64,000 nt of DNA, taken from NCBI RefSeq assembly GCF_018224925.1, contig NZ_JAGTUF010000009.1:1-64000 (forward strand), written 5' to 3'. This document shows positions 1 to 9,480 of this stretch, piece after piece (position 1 is the stretch's first letter; each line of letters opens with the position of its first letter). The notes beneath the pieces are model-generated. The model was not told the DNA's origin, made no database searches, and was given only the letters and a program-made list of their open reading frames with translations. The translations under genes were made by a program, and so were the position numbers. Source of the stretch: Magnetospirillum sulfuroxidans (GTDB taxonomy: Bacteria; Pseudomonadota; Alphaproteobacteria; Rhodospirillales; Magnetospirillaceae).

Positions 1-38
1 AGGGAGCGGAAAAACTCCGAGATGGTCTCGAGAGTCAT
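1..38 (-). CDS. ccoQ: CcoQ/FixQ-like cbb3 oxidase subunit, 5' fragment
   Basis: An ATG at 38-36 on the minus strand opens a frame reading MTLETISEFFRS before the window ends. It lies 10 bases after the ccoO stop and is preceded by an AGGAG ribosome site with about 7 bases spacing. In cbb3 operons the gene after ccoO is ccoQ, a short single-helix membrane protein that stabilises the oxidase complex. Only 12 codons are visible, so the call rests mainly on position, spacing and the acidic amphipathic start. Confidence 0.6.
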   Translation of the reverse strand, partial: MTLETISEFFRS

Positions 39-48
39 GCTTCCGCTC

Positions 49-780
49 CTAGCGCTGGATCTTGGTGTGATCCACGGCCGTGAAATCGACCATGGTGCCG
101 AGAACCTGCAAATAGGCGACAACGGCATCCATTTCGCTGACTTGAGCTGGATTACCGTCGAAATCCCCCACCCGCGCCCCCGGATACCGGGCGAGCAATG
201 CCGCATTGGCATCGGCATCGGGCTTGGCTTGTTCGGCCAGATCCGCCTTGGCGTTGCTGATCTGGTCATCGCTATAGGGAACGCCGACCACCTTCAGGGT
301 GCGCAGATGCGCGTCCGGATCGGTGAAGGCCAATTTGCGGGCCAGATGCGGGTAACCGGGCATCACCGATTCAGGCACCACGTCACGCGGATTGATCAGG
401 TGACGAACGTGCCAATCATTGGTGTACTTGTTACCCACACGGGCCAGATCGGGGCCGGTGCGCTTGGACCCCCACTGGAACGGATGGTCGTATTTGGACT
501 CGGCCGCCAGACTGTAATGGCCGTAACGCTCCACCTCATCCTTGAACGGGCGGACCATCTGGCTGTGACACAGATAGCACCCTTCGCGGATATAGATATT
601 GCGCCCAGCCAGTTCCAGCGGCGTGTAAGGACGAACTCCACCAACCTTTTCGATGGTGGTTTCGATGGTGAACAAGGGGGCGATTTCAACCAGACCGCCG
701 ACGATGACGGTTAGCAAAATGCCGACGGCGAGCAGGAATACATTGGTTTCCAGCTTGGCGTGATGTTTGAAGATTGACAT
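49..780 (-). CDS. ccoO: Cytochrome c oxidase, cbb3-type, subunit II (mono-heme)
   Basis: This 243-residue protein is the membrane-anchored mono-heme cytochrome c subunit that passes electrons towards the CcoN active site in the high-affinity cbb3 oxidase. An N-terminal helix around residues 18-38 anchors it. The heme-binding CXXCH motif is in [15 protein letters not shown] (about residues 66-80). A Met in MPGYPH is a plausible second heme ligand. Length is normal for the family. The ATG at 780 has a strong purine-rich site (AAGGGGGG) upstream. It follows ccoN by 12 bases and precedes ccoQ, so ccoNOQ form one transcript that serves micro-oxic respiration. Confidence 0.95.
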   Translation of the reverse strand: MSIFKHHAKLETNVFLLAVGILLTVIVGGLVEIAPLFTIETTIEKVGGVRPYTPLELAGRNIYIREGCYLCHSQMVRPFKDEVERYGHYSLAAESKYDHPFQWGSKRTGPDLARVGNKYTNDWHVRHLINPRDVVPESVMPGYPHLARKLAFTDPDAHLRTLKVVGVPYSDDQISNAKADLAEQAKPDADANAALLARYPGARVGDFDGNPAQVSEMDAVVAYLQVLGTMVDFTAVDHTKIQR

Positions 781-792
781 GAATTCCCCCCC

Positions 793-2268
793 TTAGCGCG
801 CCATGGCCGCATTCGGTTCGACTTCGCTTGCGCAAACGTCGCCCCGGATGGTGCGGATCATGTTGTAGGCCATGATCAGGGCGCCCAGGACGAACAGAAC
901 GCCGCCAATGGCCCGGATCACGTAATAGGGATGCATGGCCTCGACGGTCTCGATGAACGAGTACTGCAAGAAGCCCAAATTGTCATAGGCACGCCACATC
1001 AGGCCCTGCATGATCCCCGAAATCCACATGGCGGTGATGTAGAGAACGACACCGACAGTAGCGACCCAGAAATGCGTCCCGATCAGCTTGAGCGAGTACA
1101 TTTCCCGACGGCCCCACAGCTTCGGAACCAAGTAGTACAAAGCGCCGAAGGAGACGAAGGCGACCCAGCCCAAGGCACCGGAATGCACATGGCCAATGGT
1201 CCAGTCGGTGTAGTGCGACAACGAGTTGACGGCCTTGATCGACATCATCGGACCTTCGAAGGTCGACATGCCGTAGAACGCCACCGAGGACACCAGGAAA
1301 CGCATGACCGGATCGGTCCGCAGCTTGTCCCAGGCACCCGACAGGGTCATCAGACCGTTGATCATGCCACCCCAAGACGGCATCCACAGCATGACCGAGA
1401 AGGTGGCGCCCAGGGTCTGGGCCCAATCGGGCAGCGCGGTGTAATGCAGATGGTGGGGACCGGCCCAGATGTACAGGAAGATCAGCGCCCAGAAATGGAC
1501 GATGGACAACCGGTACGAATAAACCGGACGTTCGGCCCGCTTGGGCACGAAGTAATACATGATGGCCAGGAAGCCGGCGGTCAGGAAGAAGCCGACAGCG
1601 TTATGGCCGTACCACCATTGGGTCATGGCGTCTTGGACGCCGCCAAACAGCGAATAGGACTTCATCCACGAATCGCCGCCCATCAGCGCCACCGGCACCG
1701 CCAGGTTGTTGCCCAGATGCAGCATGGCAATGGTCAGGATAAAGGCCAGATAGAACCAATTGGCGACATAGATATGCGGTTCGGTCCGCTTCATGATGGT
1801 GCCGGCAAAGGCCATCAGATAACAAACCCAGATGACCGTCAGATACAGGTCGATCCACCATTCCGGCTCGGCATATTCGCGGCCTTGCGAAAAACCCAGC
1901 ACATAGGACAGCGCGGCCATGACGATCAGGCTTTGGAACATCCAGAAGATGGCCTTGCCGAAACCGGCGCCGCCGAACAGCTGTGCCCGACAGGTGCGTT
2001 GAACCACATAGAACGAGGTTCCCATCAGCACGTTGCCGCCAAAGGCGAAGATCACGGCAGAGGTATGGACCGGGCGCAGACGGCCGAAAGTGGTCCATTC
2101 CAGATCAAGATTCAAAGCCGGAAAGGCTAATTGCCAAGCGATGAAATCGCCGGCGAGGAAGCCGATAATTCCCCAGAAAACGGAAGCCAGGACGAAATTC
2201 TTGATGACGTCGTCGTAATACGGCGTCGCCCCCCCTTGCGTCCCCACGGCAGCATTTGCAGCGGACAT
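793..2268 (-). CDS. ccoN: Cytochrome c oxidase, cbb3-type, subunit I (catalytic)
   Basis: This 491-residue multi-helix subunit carries the low-spin heme and the heme-copper centre that reduces oxygen. Ligand histidines are visible in [37 protein letters not shown] and [11 protein letters not shown], in the usual family order. The frame stays open upstream to 2343, but I place the start at the ATG at 2268 (MSAANAAVG), which has AAGGAG directly upstream and removes a non-membrane extension atypical of CcoN. It heads the ccoNOQ operon and is divergent from the binding-protein gene at 2539. The 270-base gap between them carries two dyads described separately. Confidence 0.97.
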   Translation of the reverse strand: MSAANAAVGTQGGATPYYDDVIKNFVLASVFWGIIGFLAGDFIAWQLAFPALNLDLEWTTFGRLRPVHTSAVIFAFGGNVLMGTSFYVVQRTCRAQLFGGAGFGKAIFWMFQSLIVMAALSYVLGFSQGREYAEPEWWIDLYLTVIWVCYLMAFAGTIMKRTEPHIYVANWFYLAFILTIAMLHLGNNLAVPVALMGGDSWMKSYSLFGGVQDAMTQWWYGHNAVGFFLTAGFLAIMYYFVPKRAERPVYSYRLSIVHFWALIFLYIWAGPHHLHYTALPDWAQTLGATFSVMLWMPSWGGMINGLMTLSGAWDKLRTDPVMRFLVSSVAFYGMSTFEGPMMSIKAVNSLSHYTDWTIGHVHSGALGWVAFVSFGALYYLVPKLWGRREMYSLKLIGTHFWVATVGVVLYITAMWISGIMQGLMWRAYDNLGFLQYSFIETVEAMHPYYVIRAIGGVLFVLGALIMAYNMIRTIRGDVCASEVEPNAAMAR

Positions 2269-2436
2269 GCGAAACTCCTTATCAGGTGTCGCGCCGCCGG
2301 CCTGGATACAGTGTCCCCCGACCCAAGACGGCAGCCATGTCAACGGATTGATCCGATAACGGCGGCCAGCCTAGGCGTCCGACCGACTTGGAATCATTGT
2401 GAATTGTCAGTGGGGTGAAAAAATAGCCGCGCCGTC

Positions 2437-2452
2437 TTTGCATAATTGCAAA
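2437..2452. promoter_or_regulatory. Perfect palindrome, FNR/CRP-family-like spacing
   Basis: TTTGCA-TAAT-TGCAAA is a perfect dyad between divergent ccoN and the binding-protein gene. Its inner TTG-N8-CAA has the same outer bases and spacing as FNR/CRP-family sites (TTGAT-N4-ATCAA), but the inner bases differ. cbb3 operons are commonly under FNR/FixK control, so an FNR-family operator is plausible. That is inference; I see no canonical FNR box in this gap. Confidence 0.4.
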
Positions 2453-2473
2453 GCCATACCGGCCAATACGCCA

Positions 2474-2506
2474 TTGATAAGGCAGTTTCGTTTCCCCCAT
2501 TATCAA
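2474..2506. promoter_or_regulatory. Inverted repeat TTGATAA / TTATCAA
   Basis: Two perfect 7-base arms, TTGATAA at 2474-2480 and TTATCAA at 2500-2506, are separated by 19 bases just upstream of the binding-protein start. Each arm resembles an FNR half-site (TTGAT/ATCAA), but the spacing is far too wide for one dimer. It could be an operator for another regulator or a short leader hairpin. Confidence 0.3.
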
Positions 2507-2538
2507 CGGACAAAAATTCCACAGGGAGGAATATAACC

Positions 2539-3759
2539 ATGAGCAAACGGACGCTCGTTTCCATCGGTCTGGCCACCACGGCTTTGTTGGCCGCCGCACC
2601 GGCTCAGGCCCAATACGCCGATGGCGGCATCAAGATCGGTGTGTTGACCGATATGTCCGGCCCCTATTCCGCCATGGGTGGTCCGGGTTCGGTGGTCGCG
2701 GCGCAGATGGCTATCGATGATTGCCTGGCAGCCGAATGCAAGGGCATGAAGATCGAACTGGTCCAAGCCGACCACCAGAACAAGGCCGATGTCGGCGCCG
2801 CCACCGCTCGCCAATGGCTGGACCAAGACCATGTGGACGCCATGGTCGATCTGACCAATTCGTCAGTGTCGTTGGCGGTGCAAAAGCTGATCAAGGAAAA
2901 GGGCGGTATCGCCATGTATTCCGGTCCGGCCACCACCCGGCTGACCAACGACGATTGCGCCAGCAATGGTTTTCACTGGATGTTCGACACCTATTCCCAA
3001 GCGGCGGTGGGAGCCGCGGCGCTGACCAAGCTGGGCTTCAAGAACTGGTATTTCATCACCGTCGATTACGCCTTTGGCCATTCCTTGGAAAAAGACGCCA
3101 GCGAACAGGTGATCGCCAATGGCGGCACCGTGCTGGGCTCGGTCCGCCATCCGCTCAACAACAGCGATTTCTCGTCGTTCTTGTTGCAGGGCCAGGGGTC
3201 GAAAGCGCAGGTCATCGGTCTGGCCAATGGCGGCCAGGACACCGTCAACGCCATCAAGCAGGCCAAGGAATTCGGTGTCGGCGGCAAGGACCAAAAGCTG
3301 GCGGCGTTGCTGGTTTTCCTGTCTGACGTCAACGCCTTGGGTCTGCAAACCGCCCAAGGCCTGTCTTATGCCGATGGCTTTTATTGGGATGCCGACGACG
3401 ACGCCCGCGCCCTGTCCGCCCGTTTCGAAGCCAAGGTCAAGGGCACCAAGCCGACCATGGTTCAAGCCGGCGTCTATTCCAGCACCCTGCATTACCTGCG
3501 CTCGGCCGCCGCCGCCGGCACCGATGATTGGCAAAAGGTCTCGGCGACCATGCGCCAGCTGCCGATCAAGGATCCGGTGATGAAGAACGCCTCCATCCGC
3601 CCCGATGGCCGTGTCATCCACGACATGTATGTCTATGAGGTCAAATCGCCGGCCGAATCCAAGTATTCCTGGGATTATCTGAAGAAGGTCGGCACCGTGC
3701 CGGCGGCCGAGGCATTCCAGCCGCTGGCCAAATCCACCTGTCCGCTGGTCAAGGGCTGA
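2539..3759 (+). CDS. Periplasmic branched-chain amino-acid-type ABC binding protein (orphan)
   Basis: This 406-residue protein has a clear Sec signal peptide ending in PAQAQ-YAD and then a type I periplasmic binding fold of the Leu/Ile/Val (Peripla_BP_6) family: IKIGVLTDMSGPYSAMGGPG, LVQADHQNKADVG, and a C-terminal lobe with VRHPLNNSDFSSFL. The ATG at 2539 has AGGGAGGA nine bases upstream; an upstream in-frame start would spoil the signal peptide. No permease or ATPase gene is adjacent, so it either docks on a transporter encoded elsewhere or feeds a sensor. A hairpin terminator follows its stop directly. Family assignment is firm; the ligand is unknown. Confidence 0.88.
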   Translation: MSKRTLVSIGLATTALLAAAPAQAQYADGGIKIGVLTDMSGPYSAMGGPGSVVAAQMAIDDCLAAECKGMKIELVQADHQNKADVGAATARQWLDQDHVDAMVDLTNSSVSLAVQKLIKEKGGIAMYSGPATTRLTNDDCASNGFHWMFDTYSQAAVGAAALTKLGFKNWYFITVDYAFGHSLEKDASEQVIANGGTVLGSVRHPLNNSDFSSFLLQGQGSKAQVIGLANGGQDTVNAIKQAKEFGVGGKDQKLAALLVFLSDVNALGLQTAQGLSYADGFYWDADDDARALSARFEAKVKGTKPTMVQAGVYSSTLHYLRSAAAAGTDDWQKVSATMRQLPIKDPVMKNASIRPDGRVIHDMYVYEVKSPAESKYSWDYLKKVGTVPAAEAFQPLAKSTCPLVKG

Positions 3760-4692
3760 TTATTGCGGTGACGCCGGTCGATCCGGCGTCACCATTTCCC
3801 GGCTTTCCCCCAACAAGAACGCCCGGTTGCGCTCGGCCGCGTCCTTGACGAACAGGCGCAGCGCCTTGATGCGGGCCAAGTTGTGGCGCTCCTCGGGCAA
3901 GACCAACCAGAACGAACGCCGAAACAGCACCTGATCCTCCAAGACCGGCACCAGATCGGCAAAGGGCGAAGCCAGGAAGCACGGCAGCACGGCTAATCCG
4001 GTCCCTTGGCGCACCGCCGAACATTGCGCCACCACATTGGTCGAGCGATAGCCCACCCGTTCGGCCGGCACGATCTGTTCCAGGTAACGCAGCTCGGCCG
4101 AAAACACCAGATCGTCCACATAGCCGATGAAATTATGATGGTGCAGGTCCGAAGCCGAGACGATGGGACCATGCGCGGCCAGATAATCGGGGCTGGCGTA
4201 TAGTTTCAGGTGATAGTCACACAGCTTGGCGACGGCGTAATTACCGCTGTCCGGGCGTTCGATGGTAATGGCCATGTCGGCTTCGCGCTTGGGCAGATTG
4301 ACAAAGCGCGACAACGGCAACAGATCCAAAGTGATATGCGGATGGCGGGCGCAGAAATGGGCCAATTGCGCCGCCAGGAAATGGGTGCCGAAGCCTTCGG
4401 TGCAGGCCAGTCGGATCTGGCCCGACAGCGCCGCGTTATGGCCGGTCAGCCTTTCTTGGGCCAGATGCATGGTGGCTTCCACCGTCTCGGCGTATTCCAC
4501 CAAGTGCAGGCCTTGCGCGGTCAACGTGTAGCCCTGATTATTGCGGTCGAACAGCTGGGTTCCCAATTCCCGCTCGAACCGGCGGATGCGCCGCGACACG
4601 GTGGAATAATCGATCCCCAACCGTTCCGCCGCATCCATCAGCCGCCGCCCGCGCGCCAGTTCCAGAAAGATTCGCAGATTGTCCCAATCCAT
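3760..4692 (-). CDS. LysR-family transcriptional regulator
   Basis: This 310-residue protein has an N-terminal winged helix-turn-helix ([22 protein letters not shown], then IDYSTVSRRIRRFE) and a C-terminal LysR substrate-binding domain. The MDWDNLR opening is typical of the subgroup that regulates a neighbouring gene. I choose the ATG at 4692 because upstream codons do not match the family. It is divergent from the acetyltransferase at 4679, and the two coding starts overlap by about 14 bases, so each promoter must lie inside the other gene. Its last codons form the terminator hairpin of the convergent binding-protein gene. Confidence 0.88.
   Translation of the reverse strand: MDWDNLRIFLELARGRRLMDAAERLGIDYSTVSRRIRRFERELGTQLFDRNNQGYTLTAQGLHLVEYAETVEATMHLAQERLTGHNAALSGQIRLACTEGFGTHFLAAQLAHFCARHPHITLDLLPLSRFVNLPKREADMAITIERPDSGNYAVAKLCDYHLKLYASPDYLAAHGPIVSASDLHHHNFIGYVDDLVFSAELRYLEQIVPAERVGYRSTNVVAQCSAVRQGTGLAVLPCFLASPFADLVPVLEDQVLFRRSFWLVLPEERHNLARIKALRLFVKDAAERNRAFLLGESREMVTPDRPASPQ
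3767..3793 (+). terminator. Terminator hairpin inside the convergent gene end
   Basis: GGTGACGCCGG / CCGGCGTCACC form an 11-bp perfect stem with a 5-base TCGAT loop, followed by ATTTCCC. It starts eight bases after the binding-protein stop and lies within the C-terminal codons of the convergent LysR gene. The U-tract is short, so efficiency is uncertain. Confidence 0.6.
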
Positions 4693-5341
4693 CCTGACCT
4701 GTCCCGATCCCACCCGCCTGCATCCACTGGATGGCTTCACCAACACTGTCTTCTTGAAACCGCTGTTGGAGCACGAAAGCGCCACCAACATCACTGTCGG
4801 CGCCTATAGCTATTACCATGACTTCGACGACCCCAGATCGTTCTTTCGCCGCAACGTCCGCTATAATTTCGGCTTTTCCGGCACCCGGCTGAGGATTGGC
4901 AAATACTGCGCCATCGGCCATGGCGCCACCATTTTGATGGCCGACGCCAACCACCCCATTGGCGGCGTCACCGGTTTCCCCTTCGCCATCTTTGGCCAAG
5001 ACTGGGCCGACCCGCCGCTGAGCGAATACCCCCGCGGACCCGTTGGCGATATCGTCATCGGCAACGACGTGTGGATCGGCTACGAAGCCACCATCCTGCC
5101 CGGCGCCCAGATCGGCAATGGCGTCATCATCGACGCCAAGGCGGTGGTCGGCGGCACCATCCCCGATTATGCCGTGGTGGTTGGCAATCCCGGACAAGTG
5201 GTCAAGATGCGCTTTGACGACGCCACCATCACCCGGCTGAACCGGCTGGCGTGGTGGGATTGGTCGGCCGAGACTGTCGCCTTGGCCCTTCCCGCCCTGA
5301 TTAAGGGCGACGTCGCGGAGCTGGAGAGCTTTTGCCCTTGA
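4679..5341 (+). CDS. CatB/Vat-type hexapeptide acetyltransferase
   Basis: This 220-residue protein belongs to the xenobiotic O-acetyltransferase group of left-handed beta-helix enzymes that use acetyl-CoA. Visible features are the hexapeptide-repeat core ([53 protein letters not shown]), the HP motif in ADANHPIGG that supplies the likely catalytic His, and the C-terminal WWDW. The start used here is a TTG; no ATG occurs before residue 88, so the true start is uncertain within a few codons. It is divergent from and overlaps the LysR gene that probably controls it. Its end overlaps the convergent YgiQ gene by 41 bases. The acceptor substrate is not known. Confidence 0.8.
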   Translation: MSQSILTCPDPTRLHPLDGFTNTVFLKPLLEHESATNITVGAYSYYHDFDDPRSFFRRNVRYNFGFSGTRLRIGKYCAIGHGATILMADANHPIGGVTGFPFAIFGQDWADPPLSEYPRGPVGDIVIGNDVWIGYEATILPGAQIGNGVIIDAKAVVGGTIPDYAVVVGNPGQVVKMRFDDATITRLNRLAWWDWSAETVALALPALIKGDVAELESFCP

Positions 5342-7307
5342 CCGGCCCCCGCGTGTGCTGGGTGCGAAACGGGGTGCCGCCGCTTTTGCCCACCGGGGCG
5401 TAATTGCCCGATGGGATCAATTGGTGCTGGCCTGGCCCGATCAGATCGGCGCGGCCCATGTTTTTCAACGCCTCGCGCAGGATCGGCCAGTTTTCCGGGT
5501 CATGATAGCGCAGGAACGCCTTGTGCAGCCGGCGTTGCCGCAAGCCCTTGGCCGAGACCACGTCCTCGGTGCCGTTGCGCCGCACCGGGGCCAGCGGGTT
5601 CTTGCCGGAATGGTACATGGCGGTGGCCAACGACATGGGGGACGGCAGAAAAGTCTGCACCTGATCGGCCTTAAAATCGTTGCGCTTCAGCCATAGGGCC
5701 AAATTCATCATGTCCTGGTCGCTGGTGCCGGGATGGGCGGCGATGAAATAAGGGATCAGGTAATATTTCTTGCCCGCCGCCGCCGCCGCTTTCTCGAACA
5801 TCTGCTTGAAGCGGTCATAGGCGCCCATGCCCGGCTTCATCATCTTCGACAACGGCCCGGCTTCGGTGTGTTCGGGGGCGATCTTCAGATAACCGCCCAC
5901 ATGATGGGTGACCAGTTCCTTGACGTATTCCGGGCTTCTGACCGCCAGATCGTACCGCAAGCCCGAACCGATGGTGATGCGCTTGACCCCTTTGACCGCA
6001 CGCGCCTTGCGATAAAGCTGGATCAGCGGCCCGTGATCGGTGCCCAAATTCTTGCAGATATCGGGATAGACGCAGGACAGCCGTCGACAAACCGCCTGAA
6101 TTTTGTCGTCGTTGCAGGCCAGCCGATACATGTTGGCGGTGGGGCCGCCAAGGTCGGAAATGGTGCCGGTGAAGCCGGTGGTCTTGTCGCGAATGGCCTC
6201 GATCTCTTTCAAGATCGAGCCTTCGGAACGGCTTTGGATCACCCGCCCCTCGTGCTCGGTGATCGAGCAGAACGAACAACCGCCGAAACAGCCGCGCATG
6301 ATGTTGACGGAAAAGCGGATCATCTCCCACGCCGGCAGCTTGGCGTCGCCATACAAGGGATGGGGGGCGCGGGCGTAAGGCAGGTCGAACACCGCGTCCA
6401 TTTCCACCGTTTCCAGCGGAATCGGCGGCGGGTTCAGCCACACCTCGCGATCACCGTGACGCTGAACCATGGCATGGGCGTTGGAAGCGTTGCTTTCCAG
6501 ATGCAGGGTGCGCGACGCATGGGCATAAAGCGGCGGATCGGCGGCCACCTCTTCATAAGACGGCAACCGCACCACCACCTGCTCGCCCTTGGGGATGCGC
6601 GGGGTATCGTCCATATCCGACCAATCGGCCACCTGCCAGCCATCGGGCACCCGGTCGCGGATAATGACGGTGCCGCGAATATCGGTCATCGCCTTGACCA
6701 CCTCGCCCGCCGCCGCCCGCCGGGCGATATCGATAATCGCCCGCTCGGCGTTGCCATAGACCAAGATATCGGCCTTGGCATCCAGCAGCAGCGAACGCCG
6801 CACCTTGTCCGACCAATAATCGTAATGGGCGATGCGCCGCAAACTGGCCTCGATGCCGCCCATGACGATGGGCACATCCTTGAACGCTTCGCGGCAACGC
6901 TGGGCATAGACCAGGGCGGCGCGATCGGGCCGCTTGCCGCCTTCGGCCCCCGGCGTGTACGCGTCGTCGGAGCGGATGCGCCGGTCCGAGGTATAGCGGT
7001 TAACCATGGAATCCATGTTGCCGGCGGTGACGCCAAAGAACAGCCGCGGCTTGCCCAGAATTCTGAACGGCTCGGCCGAGCTCCAGTCCGGCTGGGCGAT
7101 GATGCCGACGCGCCAGCCTTGGGCTTCCAGCAGGCGGCCGATGATGGCGGCGCCAAAGCTGGGGTGATCGACATAGGCGTCGCCGGAAACGACGATGATG
7201 TCGCACTGATCCCAGCCGAGACGATCCATCTCGGCCCGCGACAATGGCAGGAACGGGGCGGCGGTATGGCGCGGCGCCGGGGCGGAAACAAGGAGCGATG
7301 CGGTCAT
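5301..7307 (-). CDS. YgiQ-family radical SAM protein
   Basis: This 668-residue protein has the YgiQ architecture: an N-terminal B12-binding-like region with [26 protein letters not shown], a central radical SAM domain with the CX3CX2C cluster motif CFGGCSFC, and a C-terminal YgiQ domain rich in Pro, Lys and Arg. Family members bind a 4Fe-4S cluster and SAM; their substrate is still unknown. The motif [17 protein letters not shown] just after the cluster is characteristic of the family. Length is normal. It appears to be a single-gene unit, with a degenerate tandem repeat upstream separating it from the diguanylate cyclase gene. Confidence 0.92.
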   Translation of the reverse strand: MTASLLVSAPAPRHTAAPFLPLSRAEMDRLGWDQCDIIVVSGDAYVDHPSFGAAIIGRLLEAQGWRVGIIAQPDWSSAEPFRILGKPRLFFGVTAGNMDSMVNRYTSDRRIRSDDAYTPGAEGGKRPDRAALVYAQRCREAFKDVPIVMGGIEASLRRIAHYDYWSDKVRRSLLLDAKADILVYGNAERAIIDIARRAAAGEVVKAMTDIRGTVIIRDRVPDGWQVADWSDMDDTPRIPKGEQVVVRLPSYEEVAADPPLYAHASRTLHLESNASNAHAMVQRHGDREVWLNPPPIPLETVEMDAVFDLPYARAPHPLYGDAKLPAWEMIRFSVNIMRGCFGGCSFCSITEHEGRVIQSRSEGSILKEIEAIRDKTTGFTGTISDLGGPTANMYRLACNDDKIQAVCRRLSCVYPDICKNLGTDHGPLIQLYRKARAVKGVKRITIGSGLRYDLAVRSPEYVKELVTHHVGGYLKIAPEHTEAGPLSKMMKPGMGAYDRFKQMFEKAAAAAGKKYYLIPYFIAAHPGTSDQDMMNLALWLKRNDFKADQVQTFLPSPMSLATAMYHSGKNPLAPVRRNGTEDVVSAKGLRQRRLHKAFLRYHDPENWPILREALKNMGRADLIGPGQHQLIPSGNYAPVGKSGGTPFRTQHTRGPVKGKSSPAPRRRP

Positions 7308-7353
7308 GTCCCTTACATAGTCGTTCGCACTCGATCTGACGAGGGGGGATGTT

Positions 7354-7411
7354 GACGATCTCAGGGACGATCACAGGGATGATCGGGGGACGATCGGGAG
7401 GGATCGTCAGG
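7354..7411. repeat. Degenerate 12-bp tandem repeat
   Basis: Four to five units of a GACGATC-centred 12-mer run head to tail: GACGATCTCAGG, GACGATCACAGG, GATGATCGGGGG, ACGATCGGGAGG, then GATCGTCAGG. The array fills most of the 100-base gap between the YgiQ and diguanylate cyclase genes and runs into the last codons of the latter. It may be slippage debris or a multi-site regulator target upstream of the YgiQ gene. Confidence 0.6.
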
Positions 7412-8588
7412 AAGCCAGCACCACCACGCGATTGCGCCCCAGATCCTTGGCCTGATACATCGCTTGATCAGCCTGCTTGAGCAAACTCTCCAAGCTGCAA
7501 TCGCCATCTCGTTCAGCCAGACCGATGCTGACCGTCAGCTTGACGCGGAAACCATCATCGGCGAGGACTTCCTCGGCCTCGCAGGCGGCGCGGATGCGCT
7601 CGGCGATCTCGGCCGCCTGATCCGCCTGCGCCCCGGGCAGGATGATGGCGAATTCCTCGCCGCCCATGCGCCCCAGCAAGTCGTCATGACGCAAGGCCTC
7701 GCGCAGCAGGCGGGCAAAGGCAATGATCACCCGGTCGCCGGTGGGGTGGCCATGACGGTCATTGATGGATTTGAAGCGGTCCAGGTCCAGCATCAGCACC
7801 GATAAAGACCGCTGGTCTTGCTGACGCGACGACAACAAGACCTCGGCCCGTTCGAAAAAGGACCGACGGTTCAAAACCTCGGTCAGCGGATCGACCGAGG
7901 CCAAATGGCGCAACGTGTTTTCACTACGGGTAAATTCTTGCAAAGGCAGGCCATAAATCTGCGTGCTCAGGCAAAACAACGCGATCAGCAACGTATAGGA
8001 CAGCCAAACCGCCAAAGACGGCGCCATCGCCGCCGGCGCCACCCCCATATCCATGACCAGCCCCACCCCGGCACGCCCGAACAGCGTCACCGCCAACACC
8101 AGATTTGACGCCAAGGTCATGCGCATGCTGGGTTCGTTCAACGGCAGGTAACGGGCGGTGAAGCCGGCGACCGCCAGATAGAACAAGCCGTTGATGGCCG
8201 AAGCGACGATAACCACCAACAGACCGTCCTGCATATGGACGCTGCAAACATATAACAACCCGGCAATGCCCGGTAACGCCCACAACACAGCGCGGTACGC
8301 CTGGGGAATGGCATAACATTCCATCAAGGTGATCAGCAAAAAAACCGGGTAGACCAAGATCAGCAGGTTGGCCACCGGCACGCTCAGCCAATTCAAGCCG
8401 ATATAAGGGCGCAGGAAATAGCAGACGAAACCGGTAGAAAAGGCGGCGCAGCCCAAGGCCAGAATGGCGAAGGCCCGCCGACGCTTGATGCGGTAAAGCT
8501 GGAACAGGAAAAAGCCCTGGATGGCGAAGACGAAAATCGTCATCACCATAATGGTCCGCAAATCCGGTACGAACATCAGTTCGGTCAT
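7407..8588 (-). CDS. Membrane-bound diguanylate cyclase (GGDEF)
   Basis: This 393-residue protein makes cyclic-di-GMP. The N-terminal ~220 residues contain about seven hydrophobic helices forming a membrane sensor module with no family I recognise. The C-terminal GGDEF domain is intact: the active-site signature is GGEEF, the nucleotide-binding region reads LDLDRFKSINDRHGHPTGDRVI, and an RxxD product-inhibition site (RHDD) sits five residues before GGEEF. I start at the ATG at 8588 (MTELMFVPD); upstream codons are not membrane-like. There is no EAL domain. It is divergent from the TetR gene at 8748. Confidence 0.9.
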   Translation of the reverse strand: MTELMFVPDLRTIMVMTIFVFAIQGFFLFQLYRIKRRRAFAILALGCAAFSTGFVCYFLRPYIGLNWLSVPVANLLILVYPVFLLITLMECYAIPQAYRAVLWALPGIAGLLYVCSVHMQDGLLVVIVASAINGLFYLAVAGFTARYLPLNEPSMRMTLASNLVLAVTLFGRAGVGLVMDMGVAPAAMAPSLAVWLSYTLLIALFCLSTQIYGLPLQEFTRSENTLRHLASVDPLTEVLNRRSFFERAEVLLSSRQQDQRSLSVLMLDLDRFKSINDRHGHPTGDRVIIAFARLLREALRHDDLLGRMGGEEFAIILPGAQADQAAEIAERIRAACEAEEVLADDGFRVKLTVSIGLAERDGDCSLESLLKQADQAMYQAKDLGRNRVVVLAS

Positions 8589-8747
8589 GAAACGATCCCT
8601 GGCTTTCCCGCACCCTAACCTCACACCTTTGGCGGGTCAATATATGCATTTATGCCACCACTTATACGCACACCCATCTCCTCGCTTGCGTCGACGGCGT
8701 TCCGGGTGGATATACAATGGCTTGTTTATTTGATCGGACCCCGAAGC

Positions 8748-9377
8748 ATGGCGCGCACTGTCGGTTCCAACGGCCCCAAGACCATGGAGGCCATCCGCAA
8801 GGCCGGGCTGAAACTGATTCATGAACATGGCTACGAAGCGATGACCTTGCGCCAATTGGCGGCCGAGGTCGGCGTCCAGGTCGGATCGCTGTACAACCAC
8901 ATCGACACCAAGCAGGACCTGCTCTACGACCTGATCAAGACGCATATGGAGGATCTGTTCGCCGAATTGGCCAAGGTCGAAAGCAAAAGCGCCGATCTTG
9001 GTCCGGTCGAACGGTTAAAGGCGTTTATTTTCTTCCACGTCACCTATCATATCTTGCGAAAGCGCGAGGTGTTCATCGGCGCCTCGGAATTGCGCAGCCT
9101 TGACCCTAATCACTACGAGGACATCGTCGGTCTGCGCCGCCAATATGAAAAACGGCTGATGGCCATCTTGGAAGACGGCCGCGCCCAAGGAGTCTTCCAG
9201 ATCACCGACATCGCCGTCGCCGCCTATGGCATCCTGGCGATGCTGACCGGAGTCTGTAATTGGTTCCGCCCCTCGGGCCGCCTTAGCCGCGAAGACGTCG
9301 CCCAGGTTTATTCCGACATGGTGATGCGCGGATTGGTGCCTGACGCGCAATTGTCGGCAACCTGCACCTTACGTTAG
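8748..9377 (+). CDS. TetR/AcrR-family transcriptional regulator
   Basis: This 209-residue regulator has an N-terminal TetR helix-turn-helix (ALKLIHEHGYEAMTLRQLAAEVG followed by VQVGSLYNHIDTKQDLL, closely similar to the family consensus) and a helical ligand-binding C-terminus (IFFHVTYHILRKREVFIGASELRSL). That C-terminal pattern resembles TetR proteins tied to acyl-CoA metabolism, but this is only an impression. I start at the ATG at 8748 (MARTVGSNG); the frame is open further upstream but that stretch looks like promoter. It is divergent from the GGDEF gene. The leucine operon 3.3 kb downstream has a TetR-like palindrome, yet I see no copy of it here. Confidence 0.85.
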   Translation: MARTVGSNGPKTMEAIRKAGLKLIHEHGYEAMTLRQLAAEVGVQVGSLYNHIDTKQDLLYDLIKTHMEDLFAELAKVESKSADLGPVERLKAFIFFHVTYHILRKREVFIGASELRSLDPNHYEDIVGLRRQYEKRLMAILEDGRAQGVFQITDIAVAAYGILAMLTGVCNWFRPSGRLSREDVAQVYSDMVMRGLVPDAQLSATCTLR

Positions 9378-9480
9378 AAACCGCGAAAGTTTCGCTTTAC
9401 CATACTTCGGAATTACCACATTCTTCCTATGGCTATTTTCCTTTGGATCAGGGGGAAAGCAGGCTTGCTGGAAGGTGCTC

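Noticed and set aside
5733-7355. A 540-codon open frame opposite the YgiQ gene
   Set aside because: Shadow of the radical SAM gene; composition is typical of antisense frames and there is no ribosome site or domain.
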